From SIG565 sp964607025 (lineage in GTDB: Bacteria; Bacillota; Clostridia; Oscillospirales; Acutalibacteraceae), in assembly GCA_964607025.1 (NCBI GenBank), contig CAZSIL010000006.1, positions 5,037 through 69,036 of the forward strand: 64,000 nucleotides of DNA, read 5' to 3'. Every line of letters starts with the position of its first letter. Positions within the stretch are counted from its first letter, which is position 1. The position numbers and the translations under genes were made by a program. The notes below the pieces were generated by a model. The model searched no databases. It had not been told where the DNA came from and was given only the letters and a program-made list of their open reading frames with translations. Positions 26,849-36,303 of the stretch are shown piece after piece.

Positions 26849-27691
26849 ATGAGAATTTTTGATTTACACTGTGATACTTTATCCGCCGTAGCAAACGGCG
26901 AAAAAACGATTGATAAAAGCATAGAAAAATTAAAAAAAGGAAAGGTTAAAGCACAGTGCTTCGCCGCTTTCAGCAAGAGCAACACCGAAAATGCGGAATT
27001 TTGGAATCAGGCGGAAATTTTTAAAGAATTTGGAAAAATCACTGATTTTAGAGCCATATTAACCGCCGAAAACATTGGCTTTACCAAAGGTGAAATTAGT
27101 GAAATTGAAAAACTAAAAAATGTGGGTGTTCGGGCAGTTTCTCTTACCCACAACACCGAAAATAAACTCGCATATGCCAATAGTCCTATCCGCGATATGC
27201 ACCTAAAGGGGCTGAAACCCGCGGGTATTACCGCCGTAGAATATATGGATAGTGTCGGTATAACACTTGACGTTTCGCATCTTAATATGGGCGGCTTTTA
27301 TGACGTATCCCGTATCTGCCGCCGACCGATTATAGCAACCCACAGTTGCTGTAATGCTATATTTCCGCATCCGCGAAATTTATACGATTCACAGCTTCGC
27401 ATCATCGCTCGCGGCGGCGGAGTTATAGGTATTTGCTTTTATTCGCGGTTTTTAAACGGTACCGACAGTATGACTGCCGAAGATATAGTCCGCCAAGCCC
27501 GACATATAGCGGGTATCGCGGGGTTGGATGCAGTGGCTCTCGGCTCTGATTTTGATGGTATGGAAAACAAAAACGGTTTAAACAGCGGTGCCGATTTTGT
27601 GCACTTAATGGACAGTTTAAACCGTTATTTTACAGCTGACGAATGTGATAAAATCTGTTATAAAAATGCCGAACGTATCTTTACTTGTTAG
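26849..27691 (+). CDS. Membrane dipeptidase family protein (M19, renal dipeptidase)
   Basis: The 280-aa protein has the M19 metal-site pattern: HxD in DLHCDTLSA near the start, LDVSHLN, IATHSCCNAIFPHPRNL, and GSDFDGM. M19 enzymes hydrolyse dipeptides, including some D-containing ones. Despite the family name no signal peptide is seen, so it is probably cytoplasmic. The ATG at 26849 follows GGGGG; an in-frame TTG at 26837 is rejected. Its 3' end overlaps the convergent carboxypeptidase gene by 11 nt. Confidence 0.9.
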   Translation: MRIFDLHCDTLSAVANGEKTIDKSIEKLKKGKVKAQCFAAFSKSNTENAEFWNQAEIFKEFGKITDFRAILTAENIGFTKGEISEIEKLKNVGVRAVSLTHNTENKLAYANSPIRDMHLKGLKPAGITAVEYMDSVGITLDVSHLNMGGFYDVSRICRRPIIATHSCCNAIFPHPRNLYDSQLRIIARGGGVIGICFYSRFLNGTDSMTAEDIVRQARHIAGIAGLDAVALGSDFDGMENKNGLNSGADFVHLMDSLNRYFTADECDKICYKNAERIFTC

Positions 27692-28571
27692 GCGTAACTT
27701 TTGAAATTTCCGCTTGTTTAAGCTCAATATATTCTTCAAGGCAAAGATCTAATTCGTGCATTTCGGTTGCAGCGGCGCGTCCGACAAAACGGAAGTGCCA
27801 CGGCTCGTAAATAATGCCCGTTACGTTCTTTTTGTCCGCAGGGTAGCGGAGAATAAAGCCAAAACGATAGCAGTTTTCGGCAAGCCATTTGGCTTCGGGT
27901 CTTTCGGCAAAGGAAACGTCAGCCGCGGGGATATTGTGCATATCACAGCATAGTCCCGATTGATGCTCACTCGTGCCAGGTTTTGTCGAAAATGTTAAAA
28001 CATACCTTTCACACTCTTCGCGTGTTTCAAATTTATGCTGGTGCTGTTCGCAGTATAGATTGAAAAGATAATTTTGATAATCGTATGAGCGGTAAGCGCT
28101 CGTAACTGTTACGTCAGTAACGCCGTTAAGTGCGCCTTCGCTTAGAAATGCCTGTAAAGATTTTGCGGCTGCTTCACGCATTTTCTGCGTTGCTCTGCCG
28201 TCATCTCGCGTGTGTCCGCAGTCGATTAAATCGGTGGGCTCGTAGTCGCTCGACAGCGTGTGTATCGGATTTACAAGAAATACATATTCGTATTTTTCGG
28301 TGGGTTCTATATACTGTAAATACGGCTCAATATCTATTTCGTATTCCTTGCCAACGCGCTCTTCATAAGTAACTTCGGGTACACTCGGCACCGATGAACT
28401 CTCCGCCGAAGAAGACGGGTTTGATACGGGGGGTGTATCGTTGTTCGGTTTTTCCTTACTACAACCCTTTATCAGTACAACACTAAGCGCTATAATGGCA
28501 ACCAAAAACAGCGCAATAATAACCGAGCCATAATTTTTTTGTCTTTTCTTTTTTCTGTATCTCTTTTCCAT
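27681..28571 (-). CDS. D-alanyl-D-alanine carboxypeptidase, VanY-type (M15B)
   Basis: This cell-wall enzyme trims the terminal D-Ala from stem peptides. The 296-aa protein has a basic N-terminus, one membrane anchor (about residues 16-35), a Ser/Pro-rich linker, and an M15 domain with the zinc motifs TSEHQSGLCCDMH (SxHxxGxxxD) and EPWHFRF (ExWH), plus VTSAYRSYDYQ. A van resistance role is not suggested: no vanS/R/H/A/X genes are nearby. Confidence 0.9.
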   Translation of the reverse strand: MEKRYRKKKRQKNYGSVIIALFLVAIIALSVVLIKGCSKEKPNNDTPPVSNPSSSAESSSVPSVPEVTYEERVGKEYEIDIEPYLQYIEPTEKYEYVFLVNPIHTLSSDYEPTDLIDCGHTRDDGRATQKMREAAAKSLQAFLSEGALNGVTDVTVTSAYRSYDYQNYLFNLYCEQHQHKFETREECERYVLTFSTKPGTSEHQSGLCCDMHNIPAADVSFAERPEAKWLAENCYRFGFILRYPADKKNVTGIIYEPWHFRFVGRAAATEMHELDLCLEEYIELKQAEISKVTPNK

Positions 28572-28606
28572 TTACATCACCGATAAAAATTATACATCAA
28601 TATTTT

Positions 28607-29011
28607 TTATTTTACAAGGACTGTCTTTAAAATACAACCTGTAATTGTTGTACCATCAGGTTGTTCCCGAGAGCCATCAACGTGCAAATGATAAATTACG
28701 CAAATTTTGTTATCCTTAATCCCCACAGTATACATAGTTTCCACTATTTTATCACCTTCGGCTAAAATCCGTTCGCGTATTTCATTTTTTGTTTTACTGC
28801 TTTTAAGCAGGTCAATGCGGTCTTTTTGTTCGGTAGATAATTCAGCAATAGCGGCGTCATCAAGAACTGTATCGAAAATTTCTTCGGCAGTGCCACTCAC
28901 TTCGGTTATCTCCAAAAGGTCATTTTCGGTTTTTTGGGCGGTGCCGCAAGCTGTGAGCAACAGCAGCAAAACCAAAAGAACGCATACGAGAGCAAATTGC
29001 TTATTTTTCAT
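28607..29011 (-). CDS. Small lipoprotein of unknown function
   Basis: The 134-aa protein starts with a lipoprotein signal (basic MKNKQ, a Leu-rich core, then LLTACG with Cys at about residue 22). The mature part is acidic and helical, with EQKDRIDLLKSSKTKNEIRERI, and ends in a short beta-rich segment. I do not recognise a family. It has a perfect-consensus promoter and is divergent from tex. Confidence 0.8.
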   Translation of the reverse strand: MKNKQFALVCVLLVLLLLLTACGTAQKTENDLLEITEVSGTAEEIFDTVLDDAAIAELSTEQKDRIDLLKSSKTKNEIRERILAEGDKIVETMYTVGIKDNKICVIYHLHVDGSREQPDGTTITGCILKTVLVK

Positions 29012-29041
29012 AACGGCACATCTTTCTAAAATTTGTACAAT

Positions 29042-29070
29042 AATTATAGCATATTACTTGTATGATGTCA
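29042..29070 (-). promoter_or_regulatory. Consensus promoter of the small lipoprotein gene
   Basis: On the minus strand TTGACA (29065-29070), 17 nt, and TATAAT (29042-29047) with an extended TGC just before it. This is one of the strongest-looking promoters in the window. Confidence 0.75.
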
Positions 29071-29121
29071 AAAAATATGGTAACATAAATAGGCAAAAAA
29101 GTTAAAAAAACGGAGTGTATT

Positions 29122-31275
29122 ATGGATTACGCAAAACAAATTGCCGAGCAGTTCGGAGTAAAAGAGTTTTATGTAAAAAATATTATAGATTTGCTGGATG
29201 AAGGCAACACAATTCCCTTTATAGCGCGATATAGAAAAGAAATGCACGGCACTATGGATGACCAAAAAATCCGTGAAATTTCAGATCGGCTCCAATATCT
29301 TAGAAATCTTGATGCAAGACGTGAAGAAGTAAGAAATCTTATAACCGAGCAGTGCAATATGACCGATGATATAGCCGCGGCTCTCGATAAAGCAACCGTT
29401 CTTGCCGAAATAGAGGATATCTACCGCCCGTTTAGACCAAAACGTAAAACTAGGGCATCGGTAGCCAAAGAAAAAGGACTTGAGCCGTTGGCTATCGAAC
29501 TGCTTGATAATCAGACTGGCGAAGTATCTCCCGAACAGTTGGCAGAAAAATATATAGATAATGATAAGGGTGTTGAAACCACCGAACAAGCGGTATTGGG
29601 CGCTATGGATATAATTGCTGAAACCGTATCAGATAACGCCGACGTTCGCCGCCGCCTTCGTAATATTATCCGCTTAAACGGCTTTTTGTGTTCTACGGCT
29701 TCAAAGGATGCGGAGAATAGTGTATACGAAATGTATTATAATTACCGCGAACCTGTAACAAAAGTTGCAGGGCACCGCGTGCTTGCCATTAACCGCGGTG
29801 AAAAGGAAGAGTTTTTAAAGGTTGGCATTGAAATCGAAAACGATAAGCCAATGAACGTGATTTTTTCCCTTTTTGTCAAGGGTGATAATGGTTGCGCCGA
29901 GTGTGTTAAAAACGCTTGTCTTGATGCATACACACGCCTTGTTTTCCCATCACTCGAGCGAGAAATCAGAAATGAACTTACAGACACGGCATCTACTGCT
30001 GCTATTAAGGTTTTCGGTGTGAATTTACGGCAACTTCTTATGCAACCGCCCATAAAAAACAAGGTGACAATAGGTCTTGACCCGGGATACCGCACAGGTT
30101 GTAAAGTAGCGGTGGTTGACGGCAACGGCAAAATTCTTGACACCGCCGTAATTTATCCCACACACTCGGAATCTCAAATAGAAAAATCAAAGGCGGTTTT
30201 AACCGATTTAATAAACAAACACAAGGTTGATATAATCGCTATCGGCAACGGCACCGCATCTAAAGAAACCGAAATGTTTACGGTAGACGTTATCGGAAAA
30301 CTCGATAGGAAACTTGCCTATATGGTGGTAAATGAAGCGGGAGCAAGTGTGTATTCGGCGTCGCCCCTTGCCGCCGCTGAAATGCCCGATTTTGATTTAA
30401 CGCTCCGAAGTGCCGTATCAATAGCCCGTCGTTTGCAAGACCCTTTGGCTGAGCTTGTAAAAATAGAGCCGAAAGCCATAGGTGTCGGCCAATATCAACA
30501 CGATATGCCGAAAAGCGAACTCGAAGCGGCGCTTGACGGTGTTGTAGAACAGTGCGTTAATACCGTTGGTGCTGACCTTAATACTGCATCGGCAGCGCTT
30601 CTTTCGCATATTGCGGGACTGTCAAGTACCGTTTGCAAAAATATTGTGGCATATAGGGAAGAAAACGGCAGTTTTTCTTCTATTAGTGAACTTAAAAAAG
30701 TATCTAAATTAGGTCCGAAAGCGTATGAGCAATGCGCGGGATTTTTACGTATTTCAGGGGCAGTTAATCCGCTTGATAATACGGGTGTTCACCCCGAGTC
30801 CTATGCGTCGGCTAAAAAACTTCTCGAACATTTCGGTTATACTCTAGATGATGTTAAAAATCGAAATATTGGGGAATTGGACGTGCATATCGAAAAGGTG
30901 GGTGCCGAGATTTTGGCTCAAAAAATCGGTATCGGCGTACCAACCTTGCTCGATATTGTAAAGGAACTTATAAAACCCGGTCGCGACCCCCGTGATGAGC
31001 TTCCGCCGCCGCTTCTTCGCACCGATGTACTCGGTATGGAGGATTTGACAGTTGGTATGGAACTTAAAGGCACCGTGCGTAATGTAATAGATTTCGGCGC
31101 ATTTGTCGATATTGGTGTTCATCAGGACGGGCTTGTACATATATCCCAGATTTGCGATAGGTTTATTCGCCACCCGGGAGAAGTTTTATCCGTCGGCGAT
31201 ATTGTTAAGGTTAAGATTATAGGCGTTGATACCGCCAAAAAGCGAATTTCGCTAACAATGAAAGGTGTAAATTAG
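29122..31275 (+). CDS. tex: Tex, S1-domain RNA-binding transcription accessory protein
   Basis: The 717-aa protein matches Tex throughout: N-terminal helical region (VKNIIDLLDEGNTIPFIARYRKE), YqgF/RuvX-like nuclease-fold domain (TIGLDPGYRTGCKVAVVD), helix-hairpin-helix segments (NTASAALLSHIAGLS, FSSISELKKVSKLGPKAYEQ) and a C-terminal S1 domain (GTVRNVIDFGAFVDIGVHQDGLVHISQ). Tex binds nucleic acid and affects transcription and gene expression; its precise job is unclear. GGAG precedes the ATG. Confidence 0.96.
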   Translation: MDYAKQIAEQFGVKEFYVKNIIDLLDEGNTIPFIARYRKEMHGTMDDQKIREISDRLQYLRNLDARREEVRNLITEQCNMTDDIAAALDKATVLAEIEDIYRPFRPKRKTRASVAKEKGLEPLAIELLDNQTGEVSPEQLAEKYIDNDKGVETTEQAVLGAMDIIAETVSDNADVRRRLRNIIRLNGFLCSTASKDAENSVYEMYYNYREPVTKVAGHRVLAINRGEKEEFLKVGIEIENDKPMNVIFSLFVKGDNGCAECVKNACLDAYTRLVFPSLEREIRNELTDTASTAAIKVFGVNLRQLLMQPPIKNKVTIGLDPGYRTGCKVAVVDGNGKILDTAVIYPTHSESQIEKSKAVLTDLINKHKVDIIAIGNGTASKETEMFTVDVIGKLDRKLAYMVVNEAGASVYSASPLAAAEMPDFDLTLRSAVSIARRLQDPLAELVKIEPKAIGVGQYQHDMPKSELEAALDGVVEQCVNTVGADLNTASAALLSHIAGLSSTVCKNIVAYREENGSFSSISELKKVSKLGPKAYEQCAGFLRISGAVNPLDNTGVHPESYASAKKLLEHFGYTLDDVKNRNIGELDVHIEKVGAEILAQKIGIGVPTLLDIVKELIKPGRDPRDELPPPLLRTDVLGMEDLTVGMELKGTVRNVIDFGAFVDIGVHQDGLVHISQICDRFIRHPGEVLSVGDIVKVKIIGVDTAKKRISLTMKGVN

Positions 31276-31283
31276 ATTCCAAG

Positions 31284-32699
31284 ATGATTAGAATAAACGA
31301 TCGTTTAAAAAACAATTTAATAGGCGATAAGCAGTTTTATATCCGCGTTATCACCATTGTTTTGCCGATAATTATACAAAACACCATAACCAACGTTGTG
31401 AGTTTGCTCGATAACGTTATGGTAGGTCGTGTCGGCACACTTGAGATGTCGGCAGTAGCAATAGTTAACCAACTTCTGTTTGTGTACAACCTGTGTATTT
31501 TCGGCGGAATTTCGGGCGCGGGTATATTCTCAACCCAGTTTGCTGGTGCCAAGAACGATAGGGGTGTGCGCCACTGTTTCAGAATAAAATGGATAATCGT
31601 CCTCGCTATGCTCGTATTGGCGATGATAGTTTTTTTATGCTTCCCAAAACAACTTATTGGTATGTATTTAGCGGCAAACACGTCACCCGAAGCGGCGCAA
31701 ATAACTGTTACACACGCCGAAACGTATTTAAAAATAATGCTTGTCGGAATTTTACCGTTTGCGCTTTCGCAGGTCTATTCAAGCACCCTTCGCGAACTTG
31801 GAGAAACAAAATTGCCGATGATAGCGAGCATTGCGGCGATTCTTGTAAACCTTGTATTTAACTGGTTGCTCATTTTCGGAAAACTCGGTTTCCCACGCCT
31901 TGGTGTTGCGGGTGCGGCTATTGCTACGGTAATGTCGAGATTTGTCGAACTGTTAATTATAACACTCGCAACCCATAAACGAAAAAATGTATTTCCGTTT
32001 ATCATAGGCGCATATAAAAGTATACATATTCCACGTGGCTTAGCGCTTGACGTTTTAAAGCGCGGAACACCCTTGCTTGTTAACGAATTTTTGTGGGCTA
32101 CAGGTATGGCGCTGCTCTTACAATGCTATTCAGCAAGGGGACTCAATGTGGTTGCCGCCGTAAATATTGCATCCACCGTAAACAATTTGTTCAATGTCGT
32201 ATTTATATCAATGGGCAGTGCAATAGCCATTATGGTGGGGCAGTATTTGGGTGCTAATGATATAAAAAGAGCAAAGCAAACGGTTTGGCGGTTAATCTTT
32301 GCAACCGTTGCGGTGTGCGTTGTTATAGGTGGTATAATGGCGGCTCTTTCTCCCGTAATCCCATTGATTTACAAAACCGAAAGTGAAGTTAAAATGTTGG
32401 CAACAAAATTCCTGATTGTTTTCGCCGCGGTTATGCCAATACACGCTTTCGCGCATAGTTGCTATTTTGCAATCCGTTCGGGCGGAAAAACGATTATTAC
32501 TTTTATACTTGACAGCGCTTTTACTTTAGGCGTTTCTACACCCACAGCATTTATTCTTGCAAATTATACCGCTATGCCTATGGTTCCTTTATATCTTATA
32601 GTCCAATTTATAGAAATTTTTAAATGTATAGTCGGCTTTATACTGATAAAAAAGGGCATTTGGATAAATAACATAATCGGAAGAGGGAAAAATGATTAA
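31284..32699 (+). CDS. MATE-family efflux transporter
   Basis: The 471-aa protein has about 12 membrane segments and the MATE pattern (IIIQNTITNVVSLLDNVMVGRVGTLEMSAVAIVNQ), typical of Na+- or H+-driven drug or metabolite exporters of the DinF/NorM superfamily. Its start, 8 nt after the tex stop, has no clear Shine-Dalgarno site and may depend on coupling. Substrate is unknown. Confidence 0.88.
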   Translation: MIRINDRLKNNLIGDKQFYIRVITIVLPIIIQNTITNVVSLLDNVMVGRVGTLEMSAVAIVNQLLFVYNLCIFGGISGAGIFSTQFAGAKNDRGVRHCFRIKWIIVLAMLVLAMIVFLCFPKQLIGMYLAANTSPEAAQITVTHAETYLKIMLVGILPFALSQVYSSTLRELGETKLPMIASIAAILVNLVFNWLLIFGKLGFPRLGVAGAAIATVMSRFVELLIITLATHKRKNVFPFIIGAYKSIHIPRGLALDVLKRGTPLLVNEFLWATGMALLLQCYSARGLNVVAAVNIASTVNNLFNVVFISMGSAIAIMVGQYLGANDIKRAKQTVWRLIFATVAVCVVIGGIMAALSPVIPLIYKTESEVKMLATKFLIVFAAVMPIHAFAHSCYFAIRSGGKTIITFILDSAFTLGVSTPTAFILANYTAMPMVPLYLIVQFIEIFKCIVGFILIKKGIWINNIIGRGKND

Positions 32700-33987
32700 A
32701 AGATTGTTTTGTGTTTTAATTTGTGTTGCATTATTATTTTGTGTGCCTGTTTGTGCGAGTGAAGATGGCGAGATAAAGGATTTTTCGGGAGTACCCACAA
32801 AACTCACTGACGGCAAAGTCAACACCTATACCGCCGCCGATAGTGTAACTTTATCGGGTGTTTCGGACGCTAAATATGTTTATTTGGTGTTTTGGGACAC
32901 AGCGCCAACCGTTAACGTCATAATGAACGGTAAAACGGTGGTGAGCGAGAATAAATTTCTGCAAAATCTTGTAACTTTGCCCGAAAATGCTACCGATAGT
33001 ATCCAAATTAAATTCGATAAAAAAGTGAACTTGAGCGAAATAAGGGTATTTAAAGACGGCGAATTACCGAGCGATATACATAATTGGAAAGCACCTGTAG
33101 AAAAAGCCGATTTATTGCTTGTAGCCACCCATTCGGATGATGACCAACTATTTTTTGCAGGACTCTTACCCACTTACGCGGGTGAGAAAAAATATTCGGT
33201 ACAGGTTGCGTATTTTATCGACCACAATAAAAACGTAGTACGTCGCCACGAATTACTAAACGGACTGTGGACAGTCGGTGTTACAGCATACCCCGTAATA
33301 AGTAATTTCCCCGATGAGTATTCCGAGAGTTATGACGAAGCCCTTAAAAACCTTAACCGCCACGGCTTTACCGAAACAGAAATAATCGAGTGGCAAACCG
33401 AACTGATTAAGCGTTTTAAACCGCTTGTGGTTGTAAGCCACGATTTAGCGGGTGAGTACGGGCACGGACAACATATACTGTGTGCCGAAACACTGATAAA
33501 GGGTATAGAAAATGCCGCCGCTACCCATAAGGTACAAAAGCTTTATTTACATCTTTATAAAGAAAACGAAATCACAATGAACTATGACACCCCACTTGAA
33601 AACTTTGGCGGCAAAACAGCTTTTCAGCTTTCAAGGTTAGGTTTTGAGCACCATAAAACACAACATCAATATTGGTTTTACGAGTGGCTCAACAAAAACG
33701 ATAATGCCGCCGATATAACCTCTTATTCGCCGTGTAAATTCGGTCTGTATAAAAGTGAAGTGGGCGCCGATAATACGGGCGGCGATATGTTCGAAAACAT
33801 CAAAACCTATGGTGAAATAGCAGAGCAACAAAACACACTTACTCCCGAGCCCGAAATTAAAAATCCTGTTTTTGAAATAAAACCCGGAAAGGACTATACA
33901 GCATATTACATAATAGCCGCAGCGATAGGGGTAGTTGTTATATTGATGGTTTTAATCATATTTAAAAAGAGAAAGTCGACTAAATAG
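32692..33987 (+). CDS. Membrane-anchored PIG-L (LmbE)-family deacetylase-like protein
   Basis: PIG-L proteins remove acetyl groups from N-acetylglucosamine conjugates using zinc. This 431-aa protein has a signal peptide (about 1-21), an N-terminal beta-rich region, the PIG-L domain starting at LLVATHSDDDQLFFAGLLP (usual AHPDDE replaced by HSDDD), a later metal-site candidate in YGHGQHILCAE, and a C-terminal membrane helix (about 404-424) ending KKRKSTK. It is therefore likely exposed on the outer surface. It overlaps the MATE gene by 8 nt and GAGGG precedes its ATG. Confidence 0.82.
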   Translation: MIKRLFCVLICVALLFCVPVCASEDGEIKDFSGVPTKLTDGKVNTYTAADSVTLSGVSDAKYVYLVFWDTAPTVNVIMNGKTVVSENKFLQNLVTLPENATDSIQIKFDKKVNLSEIRVFKDGELPSDIHNWKAPVEKADLLLVATHSDDDQLFFAGLLPTYAGEKKYSVQVAYFIDHNKNVVRRHELLNGLWTVGVTAYPVISNFPDEYSESYDEALKNLNRHGFTETEIIEWQTELIKRFKPLVVVSHDLAGEYGHGQHILCAETLIKGIENAAATHKVQKLYLHLYKENEITMNYDTPLENFGGKTAFQLSRLGFEHHKTQHQYWFYEWLNKNDNAADITSYSPCKFGLYKSEVGADNTGGDMFENIKTYGEIAEQQNTLTPEPEIKNPVFEIKPGKDYTAYYIIAAAIGVVVILMVLIIFKKRKSTK

Positions 33988-33999
33988 TCGACTTTCTCT
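33968..33999. terminator. Bidirectional terminator between PIG-L gene and thrS
   Basis: A perfect 14-bp stem (AGAGAAAGTCGACT and its complement) with a 4-nt loop, flanked by A and T runs. It includes the last codons and stop of the PIG-L gene and lies 6 nt from the end of thrS. Confidence 0.9.
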
Positions 34000-34005
34000 T
34001 TTGCT

Positions 34006-35949
34006 TTACCATATAACCTTGGTATCAATTTCTTCTTGCACTTTGGCAATATATTCATCGAGCGTCATACTGCCAAGGTCACCGTTTTCACCGCGGCGGC
34101 GAACCGACAAGGTACCGTTTTCTACCTCATTATCGCCGATAATCAGCATATACGGAATTTTTTGCAAACGCGATTCGCGGATTTTATAACCGATTTTCTC
34201 ATTTCTATCATCAAGTTCTATACGCATACCGATATTTTCAAGTTTCTTTTTAACGTCGTACGCATAGTCAAGATGACGGTCGGCAATGGGTAGTATGTTA
34301 ACCTGAACGGGAGCGAGCCATACGGGGAAAGCGCCTGCGTATTTTTCAATGAGCAATGCGAGAGTTCTTTCATAGCAACCGATGGACGTGCGGTGAATAA
34401 TGTAGGGGTTTTTCTTCGCACCGTCGCGATCGGTATATTCCATACCGAATTTTTCAGCAAGCATCTGGTCAATTTGGATGGTAATAAGTGTATCTTCCTT
34501 GCCATGAACGTTCTTAATCTGAATATCAAGCTTCGGTCCGTAGAATGCCGCTTCGCCGATACCTACTTTGTAGGGAATTTCGAGATGGTTAAGGATTTTT
34601 TCCATAATGCCCTGTGCTTCATCCCACTGTTCAGGCGTTCCGATATATTTATCGGTATCTTCGGGGTCCCACTGTGAGAAGCGATAGGAAACGTCTTCAT
34701 AAAGACCTAGCGTTTTAAGCATAAAAGTTGTAAGTTCGAGGCAGGATTTAAACTCATCTTCCAACTGTTCGGGTGTACACATTAAGTGGCCCTCGGAAAT
34801 TGTGAACTGGCGAACGCGAATTAGTCCGTGCATTTCGCCGCTATCCTCATTTCTGAAAAGGGTTGAGGTTTCATCGTATCGGAGCGGTAAATCTCTATAC
34901 GAGCGCGGACGGTTCAAATAAGCTTGATACTGGAACGGGCAGGTCATCGGACGAAGGGCGAAACATTCTTTGCTGTCGTCAGTCGGATCCCCCATAACAA
35001 ACATACCGTCTAAATAATGGTCCCAGTGGCCCGAAATTTTATAAAGGTCACTCTTTGCCATAAGCGGAGTTTTGGTTAATTGCCATCCGCGACGCGCTTC
35101 TTCATCTTCGACAAAACGCTGTAAAAGTTGAATAATTTTAGCGCCTTTTGGTAAAAGTATCGGCAAACCTTGACCGATAAAATCACAGGTGGTAAAAAGT
35201 TCTAATTCTCTACCCAATTTATTATGGTCGCGTTTTTTGGCTTCCTCTATCTCATGTAGGCGTTCTTCGAGCGCGGCGGCTTTGGGATATGCAGTACCGT
35301 AAATACGGCAAAGCATTTTATTATCAGAATTACCGCGCCAATAAGCACCTGTAGCGCTTGTGAGTTTAAACGCTTTAACAGCGCCCGTTGACATTAAATG
35401 TGCACCTGCACAAAGGTCAACAAACTCACCTTGTGAATAGATAGAAATTTCGGCATCCTCCGGTAAATCTTCTATAAGTTCAACCTTATAATCTTCGCCT
35501 TTTTCTTTAAATAACGCTATAGCATCCGCGCGATTCATCACGCTTCTTTCGAGTTTAATATCTTCTTTTACAATATTTTTCATTTCACTCTCGATTTTTG
35601 CAAGGTCATCGGGGGTGAATTTTATATCGGTATCTATATCATAGTAAAAACCGTCATCGACTGCAGGACCGATAGCAAGTTTAACACTCGGATAAAGGCG
35701 CTTTACGGCTTGCGCTAATATATGCGATGCGGTATGGCGGAAGGTCCAGCGACCGTATTCGTCCTCAAAGGTTAAAATTTGAACGTTGTCGCCGTCTTTA
35801 AGTTCGGTGCGTAAATCCTTATTTTCGCCATTAACTACTGCGGCACAAGCGGTTTTATACATACCGCCGCCAAGTGATTTCAGCGCATCAAACACAGATA
35901 CGTTCTCTTCAAACTGTTTTTCGTTCCCGTTAAAAATAACATTAATCAT
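34006..35949 (-). CDS. thrS: Threonyl-tRNA synthetase
   Basis: This class II synthetase charges tRNA-Thr and edits mischarged serine. The 647-aa protein has a TGS domain at the N-terminus, the editing domain (FRHTASHILAQAVKRLYP, with the HxxxH site, and DLCAGAHLMSTG), and the catalytic domain with motif 2 (RNEDSGEMHGLIRVRQFTISEGH) and motif 3 (CYERTLALLIEKYAGAFP). Transcription is controlled by the T-box leader directly upstream. AAGGAGA precedes the ATG. Confidence 0.97.
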   Translation of the reverse strand: MINVIFNGNEKQFEENVSVFDALKSLGGGMYKTACAAVVNGENKDLRTELKDGDNVQILTFEDEYGRWTFRHTASHILAQAVKRLYPSVKLAIGPAVDDGFYYDIDTDIKFTPDDLAKIESEMKNIVKEDIKLERSVMNRADAIALFKEKGEDYKVELIEDLPEDAEISIYSQGEFVDLCAGAHLMSTGAVKAFKLTSATGAYWRGNSDNKMLCRIYGTAYPKAAALEERLHEIEEAKKRDHNKLGRELELFTTCDFIGQGLPILLPKGAKIIQLLQRFVEDEEARRGWQLTKTPLMAKSDLYKISGHWDHYLDGMFVMGDPTDDSKECFALRPMTCPFQYQAYLNRPRSYRDLPLRYDETSTLFRNEDSGEMHGLIRVRQFTISEGHLMCTPEQLEDEFKSCLELTTFMLKTLGLYEDVSYRFSQWDPEDTDKYIGTPEQWDEAQGIMEKILNHLEIPYKVGIGEAAFYGPKLDIQIKNVHGKEDTLITIQIDQMLAEKFGMEYTDRDGAKKNPYIIHRTSIGCYERTLALLIEKYAGAFPVWLAPVQVNILPIADRHLDYAYDVKKKLENIGMRIELDDRNEKIGYKIRESRLQKIPYMLIIGDNEVENGTLSVRRRGENGDLGSMTLDEYIAKVQEEIDTKVIW

Positions 35950-35973
35950 ATTATCTTCTCCTTAAAAAATAAA

Positions 35974-36200
35974 ACTCCGTCCTGAAATACAGGACGAAGT
36001 GATAAAATACTCCGCGGTTCCACCCGAATTGCGTAAATTTTACGCCGCTTAAAATTCTTTAACGCAGAACATACGACTTGGTTGCTACCCCAAGCACTCA
36101 AAGGTGGTTTTCACACATTACTTCTCTTTAACGCTCGCACCATACACGTTATTCTCTTAAAAGAAAATGTAACGGTTACTGTCCTTTTCATCGCTTTTCC
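35974..36200 (-). promoter_or_regulatory. T-box riboswitch leader of thrS
   Basis: The minus-strand leader contains the T-box core GGGTGGAACCGCGG (36012-36025) and ends in a terminator hairpin with a T run (35974-36000). A 5' stem I region includes an AGTA element. Two in-phase ACC triplets lie at 36103-36108, in the region expected for the specifier loop, matching a Thr codon. Uncharged tRNA-Thr should stabilise the antiterminator. The exact specifier assignment is inference. Confidence 0.92.
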
Positions 36201-36203
36201 TTA

Positions 36204-36235
36204 ATTATATTATACCAAAAAACACGCAATGTCAA
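36204..36235 (-). promoter_or_regulatory. Promoter of the thrS leader
   Basis: TTGACA (minus strand, 36230-36235) is followed by overlapping TATAAT/TAATAT/TATAAT boxes (36204-36214) at spacings of 15, 17 and 20 nt. The 17-nt TAATAT is the best-spaced choice. Confidence 0.55.
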
Positions 36236-36303
36236 TAATTTTGTATTTTTAATGCAAAATACGGCAATAATAGGTGAGAAGTGAAATGATTGGAGGAAAC
36301 TAT

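Noticed and set aside
27681..28571. Possible vancomycin resistance vanY locus
   Set aside because: The carboxypeptidase stands alone without van regulator or ligase genes; housekeeping cell-wall trimming is more likely.
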